64,000 nt of DNA from NCBI GenBank assembly GCA_022376925.1, contig JAIOJX010000031.1, forward strand, positions 140,200,854 to 140,264,853. Direction: 5' to 3'. Shown here piece by piece: positions 35,915 to 47,765 of this stretch. Within the stretch, counting starts at the first letter, position 1; every line of letters begins with the position of its first letter. The notes under the pieces are model-generated. The model worked only from the letters and a program-made list of their open reading frames with translations, was not told the DNA's origin and did not search any database. The DNA is from Tragulus kanchil (lineage: Eukaryota; Chordata; Mammalia; Artiodactyla; Tragulidae). The position numbers and the translations under genes are program-made.

Positions 35915-36510
35915 GTTTACCTCAGATTGGGACTTGAACCCAAAACCCAGTTTGGGACTTGAAGTCATGTGGCTAAGACTTGAACCTGGCCAAAACCCTG
36001 CTTGGGAGGTTAAACTCACATGGCCAGGACTCGAGCCCAGACAAAACCCGTGTACCTGGTTTCAGGACCTAATGGAGCTCAAGTTCTTGATGTCTCATCA
36101 CAAAAGAATTTGGTGAGAGACAAAGTGATAGGTAAGAAGTGGATTTATTCAGATTCAGAGAAAAGCACACTCCACAGACAGAGGGTGGGCCATCGCAGAG
36201 AGCAAGTATGGCAGCCTGGAAAATGCAGCGTGCTCAGCTTTTATGGGCTGGGTAATCTTATATGATAATGAGTGGGAGGATACGTCCAACTAATTTGGGG
36301 AAGGGGTGGAACTGTCATGGCACCTCTGAGTGTGTCATTTAGCTGCTGATTGAGGATCAAGGTCTAGTCTGCCATCTTGACCCATTTGATTCTAAAGGGT
36401 TTATGTTGTCTCCTTGGGCTATGTCCTTCTTTCAAAAGTTGTGCCCTGCCCCTTTCCCTCCTGTTACACTCTTCTAAAACCAAGGAGGCAGCCCTGGTGA
36501 CCTCCAAATT
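35915..36510 (-). mobile_element. ERV LTR-like element (fragment)
   Basis: 35915-36050 is a degenerate tandem of 'gacttgaac..aaaaccc' units. It continues into 'gataggtaagaagtggattt' and 'cacagacagagggtgggcca', blocks that recur elsewhere in the window (44670, 45774, 46900). At those sites the fragment carries a poly(A) tail on the minus strand, so the LTR probably reads in reverse. Partial copy at 37140-37595. No retroviral coding sequence. Confidence 0.5.
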
Positions 36511-38208
36511 GTCTTTGGGGTCACTCTAGTTTGTTTGTTTTTGATATATTTTAATTAATTTATTTATGCATCTGGCTGTGCTGGGGTCTTAGTTGCAGCA
36601 CATGGGATCGTCCACCTTCGTTGGAGCATGCAAGGTCTTAAGTTGCAGCATCCAAACTCTTAGTTGTGCCATGTGGGATCTAGTTCCCTCACCAGGGATG
36701 GAACCCAGGCCCCCTGCATTGGGAGACCCTGTCGTCTTAAGCACTGGACCACCAGGAAGTCCCCCTTTTCCCTTGTCTTAAACAATGGCACACTAGCTCT
36801 ATGGTCTCATCCTATAAAATCCATGAAGTCTGACAGCCTTCCTTCATGCCTTCCTATTTCCTCCTTCCTCAGTTCACCATGGTAGGTTTCCTCCTGGGGT
36901 GGCTGATGAATCTGTAGTTCACACCCATACTCGTTTTCCAATGCTCCATGTGGTCACTTGGCCATATCCTTAGCTTTCTCATTTTTTTGCTATATGGATA
37001 GGCTGAGAATTTTCCAAATCATTAAGTTCTACTTCCTTTTTGTGTAACAATTTGTCTTTAGGTCATTTTTCTCTGTTTGAATTTTACTATAAGCAGTTGG
37101 GAGGACTCAAAACATACCTTCAAACATTTCTTTTAAGTTCCTGGTTTCAGGACCTAATGGAGCTCAAGTTCTTGATGTCTCATCACAAAAGAATTTGGTG
37201 AGAGACAAAGTGATAGGTAAGAAGTGGATTTATTCAGATTCAGAGAAAAGCACACTCCACAGACAGAGGGTGGGCCATCGCAGAGAGCAAGTATGGCAGC
37301 CTGGAAAATGCAGCGTGCTCAGCTTTTATGGGCTGGGTAATCTTATATGATAATGAGTGGGAGGATACGTCCAACTAATTTGGGGAAGGGGTGGAACTGT
37401 CATGGCACCTCTGAGTGTGTCATTTAGCTGCTGATTGAGGATCAAGGTCTAGTCTGCCATCTTGACCCATTTGATTCTAAAGGGTTTATGTTGTCTCCTT
37501 GGGCTATGTCCTTCTTTCAAAAGTTGTGCCCTGCCCCTTTCCCTCCTGTTACACTCTTCTAAAACCAAGGAGGCAGCCCTGGTGACCTCCAAATTGTCTT
37601 TGGGGTCACTCTAGTTTGTTTGTTTTTGATATATTTTAATTAATTTATTTATGCATCTGGCTGTGCTGGGGTCTTAGTTGCAGCACATGGGATCTTCCAC
37701 CTTCGTTGGAGCATGCAAGGTCTTAAGTTGCAGCATCCAAACTCTTAGTTGTGCCATGTGGGATCTAGTTCCCTCACCAGGGATGGAACCCAGGCCCCCT
37801 GCATTGGGAGACCCTGTCGTCTTAAGCACTGGACCACCAGGGAAGTCCCCCTTTTCCCTTGTCTTAAACAATGGCACACTAGCTCTATGGTCTCATCCTA
37901 TAAAATCCATGAAGTCTGACAGCCTTCCTTCATGCCTTCCTATTTCCTCCTTCCTCAGTTCACCATGGTAGGTTTCCTCCTGGGGTGGCTGATGAATCTG
38001 TAGTTCACACCCATACTCGTTTTCCAATGCTCCATGTGGTCACTTGGCCATATCCTTAGCTTTCTCATTTTTTTGCTATATGGATAGGCTGAGAATTTTC
38101 CAAATCATTAAGTTCTACTTCCTTTTTGTGTAACAATTTGTCTTTAGGTCATTTTTCTCTGTTTGAATTTTACTATAAGCAGTTGGGAGGACTCAAAACA
38201 TACCTTCA
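36055..38208 (+). repeat. Tandem duplication 9 (unit 1085 bp)
   Basis: 36055-37139 and 37140 to about 38208. The unit holds part of an LTR-like element, a SINE and 370 bp without features. The copies differ by single bases. Confidence 0.95.
36540..36764 (-). mobile_element. tRNA-Glu SINE
   Basis: Reverse SINE with 'gttccctcaccagggatgga' and 'ggaccaccaggaagtccccc'. Copied at 37625-37850. 36765-37139 and 37851-38515 have nothing recognisable. Confidence 0.85.
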
Positions 38209-38521
38209 ACACTTTTTTTTTTTTTTTAAGAAATTGCTTCAGTTAAATATCCAGTTTCCTTGCTCTCAAGTTCTACCTTCAGCAAAACACTGGAACACAA
38301 ACCACAACTCAGCCATGTTCTTTGCCCCTTTGTGACAAGGATTGCCTTTCCTCCAGTTTCCAATAACATGTTCTTCATGTCTGAGACTTTACCAAAATGG
38401 TCTCTATCACCTGTATTTCTACCAACATTCCTCTTAGGAATCCCCAAAGAAGAGTGAGACTTTCTCTACAGATCTCTTTTCTTTGGACTCTCATGTGAGT
38501 TACCCTTAAAAGGGAATTCCT

Positions 38522-38800
38522 GGACCTCCCTGGTGGTCCAGTGGTTAAGAATCCGCCTGCCAACGCAGGGGACATAGGTTTGATCCTTGGCAACTAAGCC
38601 CTCAAGTCACCATTACTGAAGCCCACGTGCCCTAGAGCCTGTGCTCTGCAGCAAGAGAAGCCACTGCAACGAGAAGCCCAAGCACCACAACTAGAGAGCA
38701 GCCCCCGCTGGCTGCTGCTAGAGAATCCCTGCACACAGTAATGAAGACCCCGTGCAGCCAAAACTCAACACACAAATAAACAAACAAATAATTAAAAAAT
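38522..38800 (+). mobile_element. Long tRNA-Glu SINE (CHR-2-like)
   Basis: Head 'gacctccctggtggtccagt', tail of (AAAC)n-like A-rich sequence. Confidence 0.85.
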
Positions 38801-38819
38801 ATATTTGTTTAAAGGAGGA

Positions 38820-38930
38820 GGTATTCCCTCATGGTCCAGTAGGATTTCATGGTCTCATTGCCAAGGGCCCGGGTTCCATCTCTGACTCCGGGAACTAAGA
38901 TCCCACAAGCCACGTGGCAGAAAAAAATAG
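38820..38930 (+). mobile_element. Short tRNA-Glu SINE
   Basis: 'ttccctcatggtccagtagg' to 'cacaagccacgtggcagaaa'. Confidence 0.8.
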
Positions 38931-39089
38931 TTCCCTTTAAAGGGTCGTTCATGGCAATGTAAGGTTTTCTAGCAATTGCCTCCAAACTCCCCCAGTCTCT
39001 ACCTTTTTCCTAGTTCTGGAGCTGCTTCCATATCTCTAGGTGTTTGTCAGAGCAGTACCCCCACTTCTTAGCACATTAACCAGAATAAT

Positions 39090-39785
39090 AGTAATAGTCA
39101 GGGTTGTTCAGGGAAACAGAACCAGGAGGATATAGAAATAGTGTGTTATTTGGACTTATCGTATATATGCAATATATACCCAGATATAAAGATTTACATG
39201 GAGATTTATGATGAAGAATTGTCTCATGATCACCCGTTGGTAAGCCAGAGACCTAGGGAAGTCAGTGGTCTCAGTCAGTTCAAGTCTAAATGCCTGAGAA
39301 CCAGGGACACCAGTGATGTAAATCCTAGTCCAGGCTGGAAAGGATGAGAGGAGAGGAGCTGTTCAGCTGAGTCAGCAAGGCCTGAGAGAAGGGCTGCAGG
39401 CCTCCTTCCTCTGCCTTTTGTCCTGTGCCTTGAATGCATAGGATAAGGCCCAGCCACACTGTTCTATTATGGGTTTATTTGGCTACAGTGGCTTGCGGGA
39501 TCTTTGATCTTCGTTGAGATGTGGGGGATCTTTAGTTGCGGCAGGTGGGATCAAGCCCGGGCCCCCTGCATTGGGAGTGTGGAGTCTTAACCACTGGACC
39601 ACCAGGGAAGTCCCCAGGGCCCATCCACATTGGGAAGGATAATCTACTTCACTGAAGTCCACTGATTCAAATCAAATGATTGCTAATCTCACCCAAAAAC
39701 ATCCCCACAGAAACACCCAGCAGTAATGCTTCCTCGTGGGCATTCCATGGTCAGTCAAGTTGATACCTAAAATTAACCATCAAAC
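39090..39785. repeat. Old mammalian repeat split by a SINE
   Basis: 39090-39467 ('gttcagggaaacagaaccag' start) and 39619-39785 ('acccagcagtaatgcttcct', 'taaaattaaccatca' end) are two halves of one dispersed old repeat. Family not assigned. Confidence 0.5.
39468..39617 (-). mobile_element. Short tRNA-Glu SINE
   Basis: Reverse SINE splitting the repeat above, ending 'ggaccaccagggaagtcccc'. Confidence 0.85.
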
Positions 39786-39885
39786 TAAATAACTATTTTT
39801 CAAGGAGAAGTTCTGGATGACATTTCAAGTTATGTAGATTCTATCAAGAAAATGTTCTAAAAAAAAAAAAAAGAAAGGAAATGTT

Positions 39886-40230
39886 CTAGAGCAGTGATCC
39901 CCAACCTTTTTTTGTGGAGGAGGAAAGGAAAGGAAAGTTTATTTGAGTGGGGGAAGGGAGAGTGGCTGCCAGTGAGCCGGTTTAAGGGAGAACCTACATT
40001 GTTAAAGCGGAGGAAGCTGCTAGAACAGTGGGTCAAAGAAGAACCAACCAGTCCCCGACCTTTTTGACAGCAGAAACTGGTTTCTTGGAAGACAATTTTT
40101 CCACAAAAGGCATTGGGGAATGGTGTCAAGTGCATTCCATTTATTGTGCATTTAATTTCTATGATTTTACATGAGCTCTACCTGAGATTATCAGGCATTA
40201 GATCCCGGAGGTTGGGGAACCCTGTCCTAG
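39886..40230. mobile_element. hAT-type DNA transposon remnant with internal insertion
   Basis: Left end cagtgatccccaacct and right end (reverse complement) cagggttccccaacct form hAT-like terminal inverted repeats. About 150 bp of unrelated sequence sits between two copies of ccc(a/g)accttttt. Non-coding. Confidence 0.6.
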
Positions 40231-40754
40231 GGTAAAATGAAATGGACTTTCATTTTTAGTAAGAGCCTCTGTCTTTGGAATTTCTCTGCTTGAGCAGTTA
40301 CAATGACAGATGACAAAAGTAAACATGGGCAAACATCTTCCTAGGCAAGACTGCCTGACCAGGGAGCTTCTCTCACATCCACAGACCACCCTGCAGTGAT
40401 GAGTCAAAAAGAAATGGTAAATGCAGACTTGGGTGAGTGTTGGATCCTGGATGTGTTTCTGAGCTTTCGCTCCAGAGACTGGTTACCCAGGGACCGCCAG
40501 CTCCTGCTTGGTCTGCTCATGACCAAGGATGCCCTTACCAACAGAAAGATGGTAGAAGGAGTTGCCGTAATAGCCTTGTGGAAACTTGAAAAATGTTTGG
40601 ACTTTTTATAGATTGGTCAAGAATTATGGGAAAATGCACTCATTCTGGTAGCAATTTTCCCCCTCATGGTTCACTAGGCTGGGCAAGCAACTCTTTGTTC
40701 GGGCTTTAGCAGCTACCACGGTCATATTATATGGGAACACCCCTCGGAACAGAG

Positions 40755-40945
40755 ATTATAAAGCAAATCAATAGAAATAAAAAGTAGATGAGTCGTTGCC
40801 TGGAGGCTAGGACTTGGAAAAAGGACTGACTGCAAATAGGCCCTAGAGATATTTTTAAGGTTGGAAATACTCCAAAATTGGATTGTAGTGATGACTGTAC
40901 AACTCTGTACATTTAGTAAAAGTCATTCAATGGTACACTTTCAAT
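40755..40945 (+). mobile_element. L1 3' UTR fragment
   Basis: 'agtcgttgcctggaggctag' through 'tgtacaactctgtacattta' follows the L1M 3' UTR pattern. 40236-40754 has nothing recognisable. Confidence 0.6.
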
Positions 40946-40947
40946 GA

Positions 40948-41265
40948 GTCATGACTTCCCAGGTGGGCCACTGGTGAAGAACCTGCCTGGCAATGCGGGA
41001 AACACACGTTCAATCCCTGGTCCAGAAATAAAAGATCCCACATGTCTCAGGGCAACCAAGCCCGTGTGCCACAACTCCTGAGCCCGTGCTCTAGAGCCCG
41101 TGAGCTCAAGCCACTCTCGAGCCTGTGCTCTGCCACTGGAGAAGCCACCATAATGAGAAGCCTGTGCACCGCCACTGGAAAGCAGCTCTTGGTCTCTGCA
41201 ACTAGAGAAAGCCCGAACACACCAGCGAAGACCCAGGGCAGTCAGAATAAACAAGTAAATAGAGT
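40948..41265 (+). mobile_element. Long tRNA-Glu SINE (CHR-2-like)
   Basis: Head 'tgacttcccaggtgggccac', tail 'gtcagaataaacaagtaaat'. 41266-42137 has nothing recognisable. Confidence 0.85.
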
Positions 41266-42137
41266 ACATTTTGTGGCATAGGAATTACAGTATAAAGACT
41301 CTAAACACACACATGCATGCCCACATACACACAGAAGATACTCTTATTCCCTAAGTCCCAGAATGCATAACATTTGAGCCATTTTTTCCCTAAAAGTTAG
41401 GCATGAATTCCCTACTTGGATCCTCTTTGTACTCACGGGAGAGGAAGCAAACATGGTACAATTGTGTATGCTCCATGCAGAAAAGGGAACATGGTACATA
41501 GTGCCTACGTCAGGGTTATTAATACCTGGAGCAAACGCTTCATTTCCTAAACACAGAAGATACTAATAACTGTAACTATGTGACTATTATTCATGGTTTT
41601 GTGAGCTCTGGAGTGGAGTAATATAATCACACACTGTCTAAGATTTAATTATAATGACAGTTATTAATAACACCACGTAGTAGTATGCATGTGCATGTGT
41701 TTTATTCAAGCTAATACATCAGCAAAATTGTACTTAAATCTGCTCGATTCTTGGGTAACTTGCTTCTCATGTCTCTACTCAGTTTTCACTCTGCACAATC
41801 TTGGGGTTTTTGTAAATCCTGCAAGTTGGGACTATCAACTCAATATTCTCCCCTCCCCCGAAGAATGACTAAACAACAAAGAACAAGAATACGGAGAGTG
41901 AATAGGACGTTACATTATGCAAGAACATGTCTGGGGTGTGATAGCTGTAGTTTTTGGCTCATCAGTTTAATGAAGGTGGTTTTAAAGAATGTAATGTTCT
42001 AAATAGCAAGATGAAAAGGCTGAGTAATCAAAATTTATTATTGAAATCGGTGTAGCCTTTCTCTTTGCACTTTGAGACAAAACATGGCAGGTCTGCTGGG
42101 GAAAGTGAATACATTTTTGTGTATTTTAAAATTCCCC

Positions 42138-42428
42138 GGGGCTTCCCTGGTGGTGCAGTGGATAGGAATCCGCCTGCCAATGCAGGGGATGCTGGTTTGA
42201 TCCCTGATTTGGGAAGATTCCTCATGACGCGGAGCAGCTAAGCCCGTGTGCCGCAACTCCTGAGCCCGCCTGCTGCAATGACAAGCTCCATGCGCCTGGA
42301 GCTTCTGCTCAGCAACAGGAAAAGCCACTGCAATGAGAAGACCAGGCAGAAGCTCCACGAGCCACAATTAGAGAAAGCCTGCACACAGCAACACAGACCC
42401 AGTGCAGCCAAAAATAAATAAAATAAAG
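42138..42428 (+). mobile_element. Long tRNA-Glu SINE (CHR-2-like)
   Basis: Head 'ggggcttccctggtggtgca', tail 'cagccaaaaataaataaaat'. Confidence 0.9.
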
Positions 42429-42539
42429 TTGCCTCCTGCTTTAGTTTTGAATGGATGGTTTTGAGGAAACTTCCAGAAGAAACACTTCATGATTCCAGAC
42501 ATACTCAACACAATTGCATTGCCTTATCATTGTGCATAC

Positions 42540-42870
42540 AACGTATATTCCCTCAGGGCCTTTGCACTTGCCATTCCCTCTGCCTGATGCATCATTCCCT
42601 AGATGATCATGGTTCACTCCCTAACTTGAGTCCCTGCTCAAATATCACTTCCTCAGAGCAGTCTTCCCTGATTAGCCCATCTAAAAATAACATACGGTCA
42701 CTAGTCTTTCAGCTTGCTTTCTTTCTCTTCACAGCACTGAGCCACTGTCTGACCTTATCTGCTTGCCTTACTCACTAGAATGTAAGGGTCATGAAGGCAG
42801 GGACCATGTCAGTATTGTTCACTGTTGTATCCCCAGATTCAGTCACATAATAATTGCTCAAGAAAAATTT
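42540..42870 (+). mobile_element. LINE2 3' fragment
   Basis: Clear L2 order: 'cctcagggcctttgcacttg', 'gtccctgctcaaatatcact', 'tcagagcagtcttccctgat', 'tagaatgtaagggtcatgaa', 'ggcagggaccatgtcag'. Confidence 0.8.
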
Positions 42871-43135
42871 TAATTTGACTTTAAATATTTACCTTTTTTT
42901 TTCTTTGCCTCCCTAACCAGAGAGTAAATTCGTGGAAGGCAGCCAAAGGCCCCGGTTGCTTATTTATCATCTCTCAAATGATCAGCTCAGATGTGCGAGG
43001 AGGCTAGACGTCCAACAAAACTTTACTGAATGAATGCCTTGACACATGGGCATGTGACCTGGCTGACCAGTGTAGGTGAATGGGAACAGTAATGTCTGCT
43101 TTCAACCCATATTTTAGAGAGCATGCTTTTCTATG

Positions 43136-43278
43136 GAGGAGGAAATGGCAATCCACTCCTATATTCCTGCCTGGAGAATCTCATGAATAGAGGAGCCTGG
43201 CAGGCTACAGTCCATGGGGAGATAAGGAGTTGGGCACAACTGACTCATACACACACACACAAACACACACACACCCCC
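43136..43278 (+). mobile_element. Bov-A/Bov-tA 3' part with CA repeat
   Basis: Bov-A body from 'gaggaggaaatggcaatcca' to 'gggcacaactgactca', then (CA)n to 43278. 42871-43135 has nothing recognisable. Confidence 0.8.
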
Positions 43279-43284
43279 TTTTTT

Positions 43285-43567
43285 TCTTAAATTTTGGCCT
43301 CTTTTATTTTTTATTTATTTATTTTTTAAAAATTAATTTATTTCAGCCATCTTTTATTCTTTGGCCTTTATGGGCCTCCCATTGCCGTGGCCTCTCATTG
43401 CAGAGCATGAGCTCTGGGTGCATGTGCTCCAGAGCGCTGGCTTGCAATTGGACACACCAGTCCAGTTGCTCTGAGGCATGTGGGATCTTCCCACAGCCAG
43501 GGGTTGAACCGGTGCCCCTTGCACTGCAAGGTGGACTCTTTACTTCCTGGACCACCAGGGAAGCCCC
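43285..43567 (-). mobile_element. tRNA-Glu SINE, tail type A
   Basis: Reverse SINE with 'ttttggcctcttttattttt' tail and 'tggaccaccagggaagcccc' head, followed by a C-rich run. Confidence 0.85.
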
Positions 43568-43757
43568 CCCCCACCCCCCGCCCACACTTCTATGTGTACC
43601 AACTCATTTGATCATTTTGCTAATACTTTAGTAAGTCTTAAGGTTTGCCTGAAGAAACAAGCATTCAAATAAAACAAATGTTAATTTCTGGCATGTGCTA
43701 TTGCTAATTCTGAAGGCTTGTTTTTAGACATCATTTAATGTGTTGTTGGGGGCTTCC

Positions 43758-43912
43758 CAGGCTTCACTGGTGGCTCAGATGGTAAGAATCTGCCTGTAAT
43801 ATGGGAAACCTGGGTTCCATCACTGGGTGGAGAAGCTCCTCTGGGGAAGGGAAAGGCTGCCCACTCCAGTATTCTTGCCTGGAGAATTCCATGGACAGAG
43901 GAGCAACCCTCA
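43758..43912 (+). mobile_element. Bov-tA SINE (3'-truncated)
   Basis: Head 'ggcttcactggtggctcaga' to 'ccatggacagaggag'. The 3' end is missing. Copied at 44871-45025. Confidence 0.85.
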
Positions 43913-43931
43913 GTATACTATACTTTGGGGA

Positions 43932-44150
43932 CACTTCCCAGGTGGCACTAGTGGTAAAGAACCCTCCTGCCAATGCAGGAGACGTAAGAGAAGCGGATTC
44001 AGTTCCTGGGACGAGATCTGCTGGAAGGGGAAGGCATGGCAACTCACTCCAGTGTTCTTGCCTAGAGTCCCATGGACAGAGGAGCCTGGAGGGCTACAGT
44101 CCAGAGGGTCGCAGAGGCAAACACAACTGAAGTGACTTAGCATGCAGAGT
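43932..44150 (+). mobile_element. Bov-tA SINE
   Basis: Head 'acttcccaggtggcactagt', complete Bov-A body. Copied at 45045-45263. Confidence 0.85.
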
Positions 44151-44231
44151 GTGTTCTTGGACATCTGAAAAAAATATTTAAAAATACTCAATACGGTTTA
44201 AAATAAATAAGTAAAAAAAAGAAAGACTGTC

Positions 44232-44510
44232 TTTGGGACTTCCTTGGGGCCTAATGGTTAAGAATCTGCCTGATAATGCAGAGGACACAGGTTCAGTCCC
44301 TGGCATGGGAAGAACCCACATGGCTGGAGGCAAATTAGCCCTGCAGACTGCGGAGCTTGCACTGCGACTTACAGAAGCCCAGCGTGCCTAGAGCCTGTGC
44401 TCTGCAGCGGAGAAGCCACCTCAGTGAGAAGCCTGAGCAACACAGCTGAAGAAAACCCAAGTGTGGCAACAAAGACCCAGCACAGCCGAAAATAAAATGG
44501 AAAATGCAAA
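44232..44510 (+). mobile_element. Long tRNA-Glu SINE (CHR-2-like)
   Basis: Head 'gggacttccttggggcctaa', tail 'cacagccgaaaataaaatgg'. Copied at 45345-45624; its last part is present again at 46634-46750. Confidence 0.85.
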
Positions 44511-45507
44511 TTAGAAAAAAAATCTAAGAAAGCCTATCTTGAGATGTATATATGCATGGAGAGATTTTGCAAAAGAGTGCTTATTAAAGTCTTCAGGGTA
44601 GTTATTTCTAGATGGTGGGAACTTGATTATATTTACTTTTTTTTGGTTTTGCATTTTTTTTTTTTTTTTTTTGATAGGTAAGAAGTGGATTTGTTTAGAT
44701 TCAGAGAAGCACTCACAGACAGAGTCTGGGTCATCGCAGAGGGAGTGTGGCCTGGCTTTGCCTGAAGAAACAAGCATTCAAATAAAACAAATGTTAATTT
44801 CTGGCATGTGCTATTGCTAATTCTGAAGGCTTGTTTTTAGACATCATTTAATGTGTTGTTGGGGGCTTCCCAGGCTTCACTGGTGGCTCAGATGGTAAGA
44901 ATCTGCCTGTAATATGGGAAACCTGGGTTCCATCACTGGGTGGAGAAGCTCCTCTGGGGAAGGGAAAGGCTGCCCACTCCAGTATTCTTGCCTGGAGAAT
45001 TCCATGGACAGAGGAGCAACCCTCAGTATACTATACTTTGGGGACACTTCCCAGGTGGCACTAGTGGTAAAGAACCCTCCTGCCAATGCAGGAGACGTAA
45101 GAGAAGCGGATTCAGTTCCTGGGACGAGATCTGCTGGAAGGGGAAGGCATGGCAACTCACTCCAGTGTTCTTGCCTAGAGTCCCATGGACAGAGGAGCCT
45201 GGAGGGCTACAGTCCAGAGGGTCGCAGAGGCAAACACAACTGAAGTGACTTAGCATGCAGAGTGTGTTCTTGGACATCTGAAAAAAATATTTAAAAATAC
45301 TCAATACGGTTTAAAATAAATAAGTAAAAAAAAGAAAGACTGTCTTTGGGACTTCCTTGGGGGCCTAATGGTTAAGAATCTGCCTGATAATGCAGAGGAC
45401 ACAGGTTCAGTCCCTGGCATGGGAAGAACCCACATGGCTGGAGGCAAATTAGCCCGTGCAGACTGCGGAGCTTGCACTGCGACTTACAGAAGCCCAGCGT
45501 GCCTAGA

Positions 45508-47765
45508 GCCTGTGCTCTGCAGCGGAGAAGCCACCTCAGTGAGAAGCCTGAGCAACACAGCTGAAGAAAACCCAAGTGTGGCAACAAAGACCCAGCACAG
45601 CCGAAAATAAAATGGAAAATGCAAATTAGAAAAAAAATCTAAGAAAGCCTATCTTGAGATGTATATATGCATGGAGAGATTTTGCAAAAGAGTGCTTATT
45701 AAAGTCTTCAGGGTAGTTATTTCTAGATGGTGGGAACTTGATTATATTTACTTTTTTTTGGTTTTGCATTTTTTTTTTTTTTTTTTTTGATAGGTAAGAA
45801 GTGGATTTGTTTAGATTCAGAGAGAAGCACTCTCCACAGACAGAGTCTGGGTCATCGCAGAGGGCGAGTGTGGCCTGGCTTTGCATTTTTCTCACTTGAA
45901 TATTTTTTAAAAATTTGAAGTTGTGAAAATGAACTTTGTTTCTATACAAAATGCTGTTTTTATTTTTATCAATGTGAATAACATAAAAATATCACTACTC
46001 ATTTTCCTGTCTATGTCATTCTCAGTAAATAGCAAATTTCATTCTGAGAAAAACTTTTAATACTGATTTATAGTAAAGCAACAACAAGCAAATGGAATGA
46101 ACCAAAATTCTTTAGGTTTTTTTGTGTTTTCCATATGTATGTCCATGGTATTCTCTGAGCAAGAAAAAAGGTGGAGTGATGCTTCTTCATTTTTCATCTT
46201 TGCCAAAAAAGACCTTTCCAGGATATTGAGCTCCGAAAACAGACCAAAATCTGACGTTAGGGACTCCTTCTGGACTTTGGACCAACCTTAGAGGCCACAC
46301 GTGAAACATGTTCATTTATTTTACTTTCTTCTTTTGACGATTTAACATACTTAAAAACCCCCTTTCCTTGTCTTTCACCACAGGGATTTGTGGGAAATCT
46401 CTACTGATGCCAGCAAAATGGTCCTCAAATTAGCCTTAAGAGGTTTTAGGTTTTCTTTAATTCTGAGCTAAGAAGGGTTTTCATGGTTGCTGCTGCACCT
46501 TAGAGCACGTGAGCTTTCTTTACACGCTGATCGGCTTGTGTGTCTGTCTCCCTGCCTGTGCACCTGCGCGTGTTTATGTGTGTAAGTCTTTTGTGTGCGG
46601 GTGAGCCCATGGCTTTTTCCAAAACGTGTTTAAGCCTGTGCTCTGCAGCGGAGAAGCCACCTCAGTGAGAAGCCTGAGCAACACAGCTGAAGAAAACCCA
46701 AGTGTGGCAACAAAGACCCAGCACAGCCGAAAATAAAATGGAAAATGCAAATTAGAAAAAAAATCTAAGAAAGCCTATCTTGAGATGTATATATGCATGG
46801 AGAGATTTTGCAAAAGAGTGCTTATTAAAGTCTTCAGGGTAGTTATTTCTAGATGGTGGGAACTTGATTATATTTACTTTTTTTTGGTTTTGCATTTTTT
46901 TTTTTTTTTTTTTGATAGGTAAGAAGTGGATTTGTTTAGATTCAGAGAGAAGCACTCTCCACAGACAGAGTCTGGGTCATCGCAGAGGGCGAGTGTGGCC
47001 TGGCTTTGCATTTTTCTCACTTGAATATTTTTTAAAAATTTGAAGTTGTGAAAATGAACTTTGTTTCTATACAAAATGCTGTTTTTATTTTTATCAATGT
47101 GAATAACATAAAAATATCACTACTCATTTTCCTGTCTATGTCATTCTCAGTAAATAGCAAATTTCATTCTGAGAAAAACTTTTAATACTGATTTATAGTA
47201 AAGCAACAACAAGCAAATGGAATGAACCAAAATTCTTTAGGTTTTTTTGTGTTTTCCATATGTATGTCCATGGTATTCTCTGAGCAAGAAAAAAGGTGGA
47301 GTGATGCTTCTTCATTTTTCATCTTTGCCAAAAAAGACCTTTCCAGGATATTGAGCTCCGAAAACAGACCAAAATCTGACGTTAGGGACTCCTTCTGGAC
47401 TTTGGACCAACCTTAGAGGCCACACGTGAAACATGTTCATTTATTTTACTTTCTTCTTTTGACGATTTAACATACTTAAAAACCCCCTTTCCTTGTCTTT
47501 CACCACAGGGATTTGTGGGAAATCTCTACTGATGCCAGCAAAATGGTCCTCAAATTAGCCTTAAGAGGTTTTAGGTTTTCTTTAATTCTGAGCTAAGAAG
47601 GGTTTTTCATGGTTGCTGCTGCACCTTAGAGCACGTGAGCTTTCTTTACACGCTGATCGGCTTGTGTGTCTGTCTCCCTGCCTGTGCACCTGCGCGTGTT
47701 TATGTGTGTAAGTCTTTGTAAAGTGGGTTGGGGTGTGCGACGGTGGTTGTGAGCCCATGGCTTAT
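45508..47765 (+). repeat. Tandem duplication 11 (unit 1126 bp)
   Basis: 45508-46633 and 46634 to about 47765. It overlaps duplication 10, so 45508-45884 effectively occurs three times. Copy 1 lacks about 25 bp of the TG-rich stretch near its right end (46590-46633). Confidence 0.95.
45774..45877 (-). mobile_element. Retroposed ERV-LTR fragment with poly(A) tail
   Basis: Poly(T) followed by about 90 bp matching 36128-36210. Flanked by the 13 bp near-identical repeats gttttgcattttt (45761) and gctttgcattttt (45878). So a polyadenylated RNA, ending within the LTR, was inserted in reverse. Also at about 44661-44756 (degraded, cut by the joint) and 46899-47003. 45885-46633 and 47010-47780 have nothing recognisable. 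Confidence 0.6.

Larger units (their letters stand above)
43644..45884 (+). repeat. Tandem duplication 10 (unit 1113 bp)
   Basis: 43644-44756 and 44757-45884. The right end of copy 1 (44690-44756) lacks several bases that copy 2 has, which is the edge-degradation pattern. Confidence 0.95.

Noticed and set aside
35915..36510. Possible endogenous retrovirus with genes
   Set aside because: Only non-coding LTR-like sequence is present. No gag, pol or env reading was seen in any frame nearby.
40396..40611. 71-residue frame MMSQKEMVNADLGE as a coding exon
   Set aside because: No clear splice sites in phase and no recognised homology; length is within chance expectation.
45885..47700. Short frame MNQNSLGFFVFSICMS (46097 and 47222) as a small gene
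   Set aside because: 64 residues with no recognisable domain, no promoter or splice context; its second copy is the duplication.
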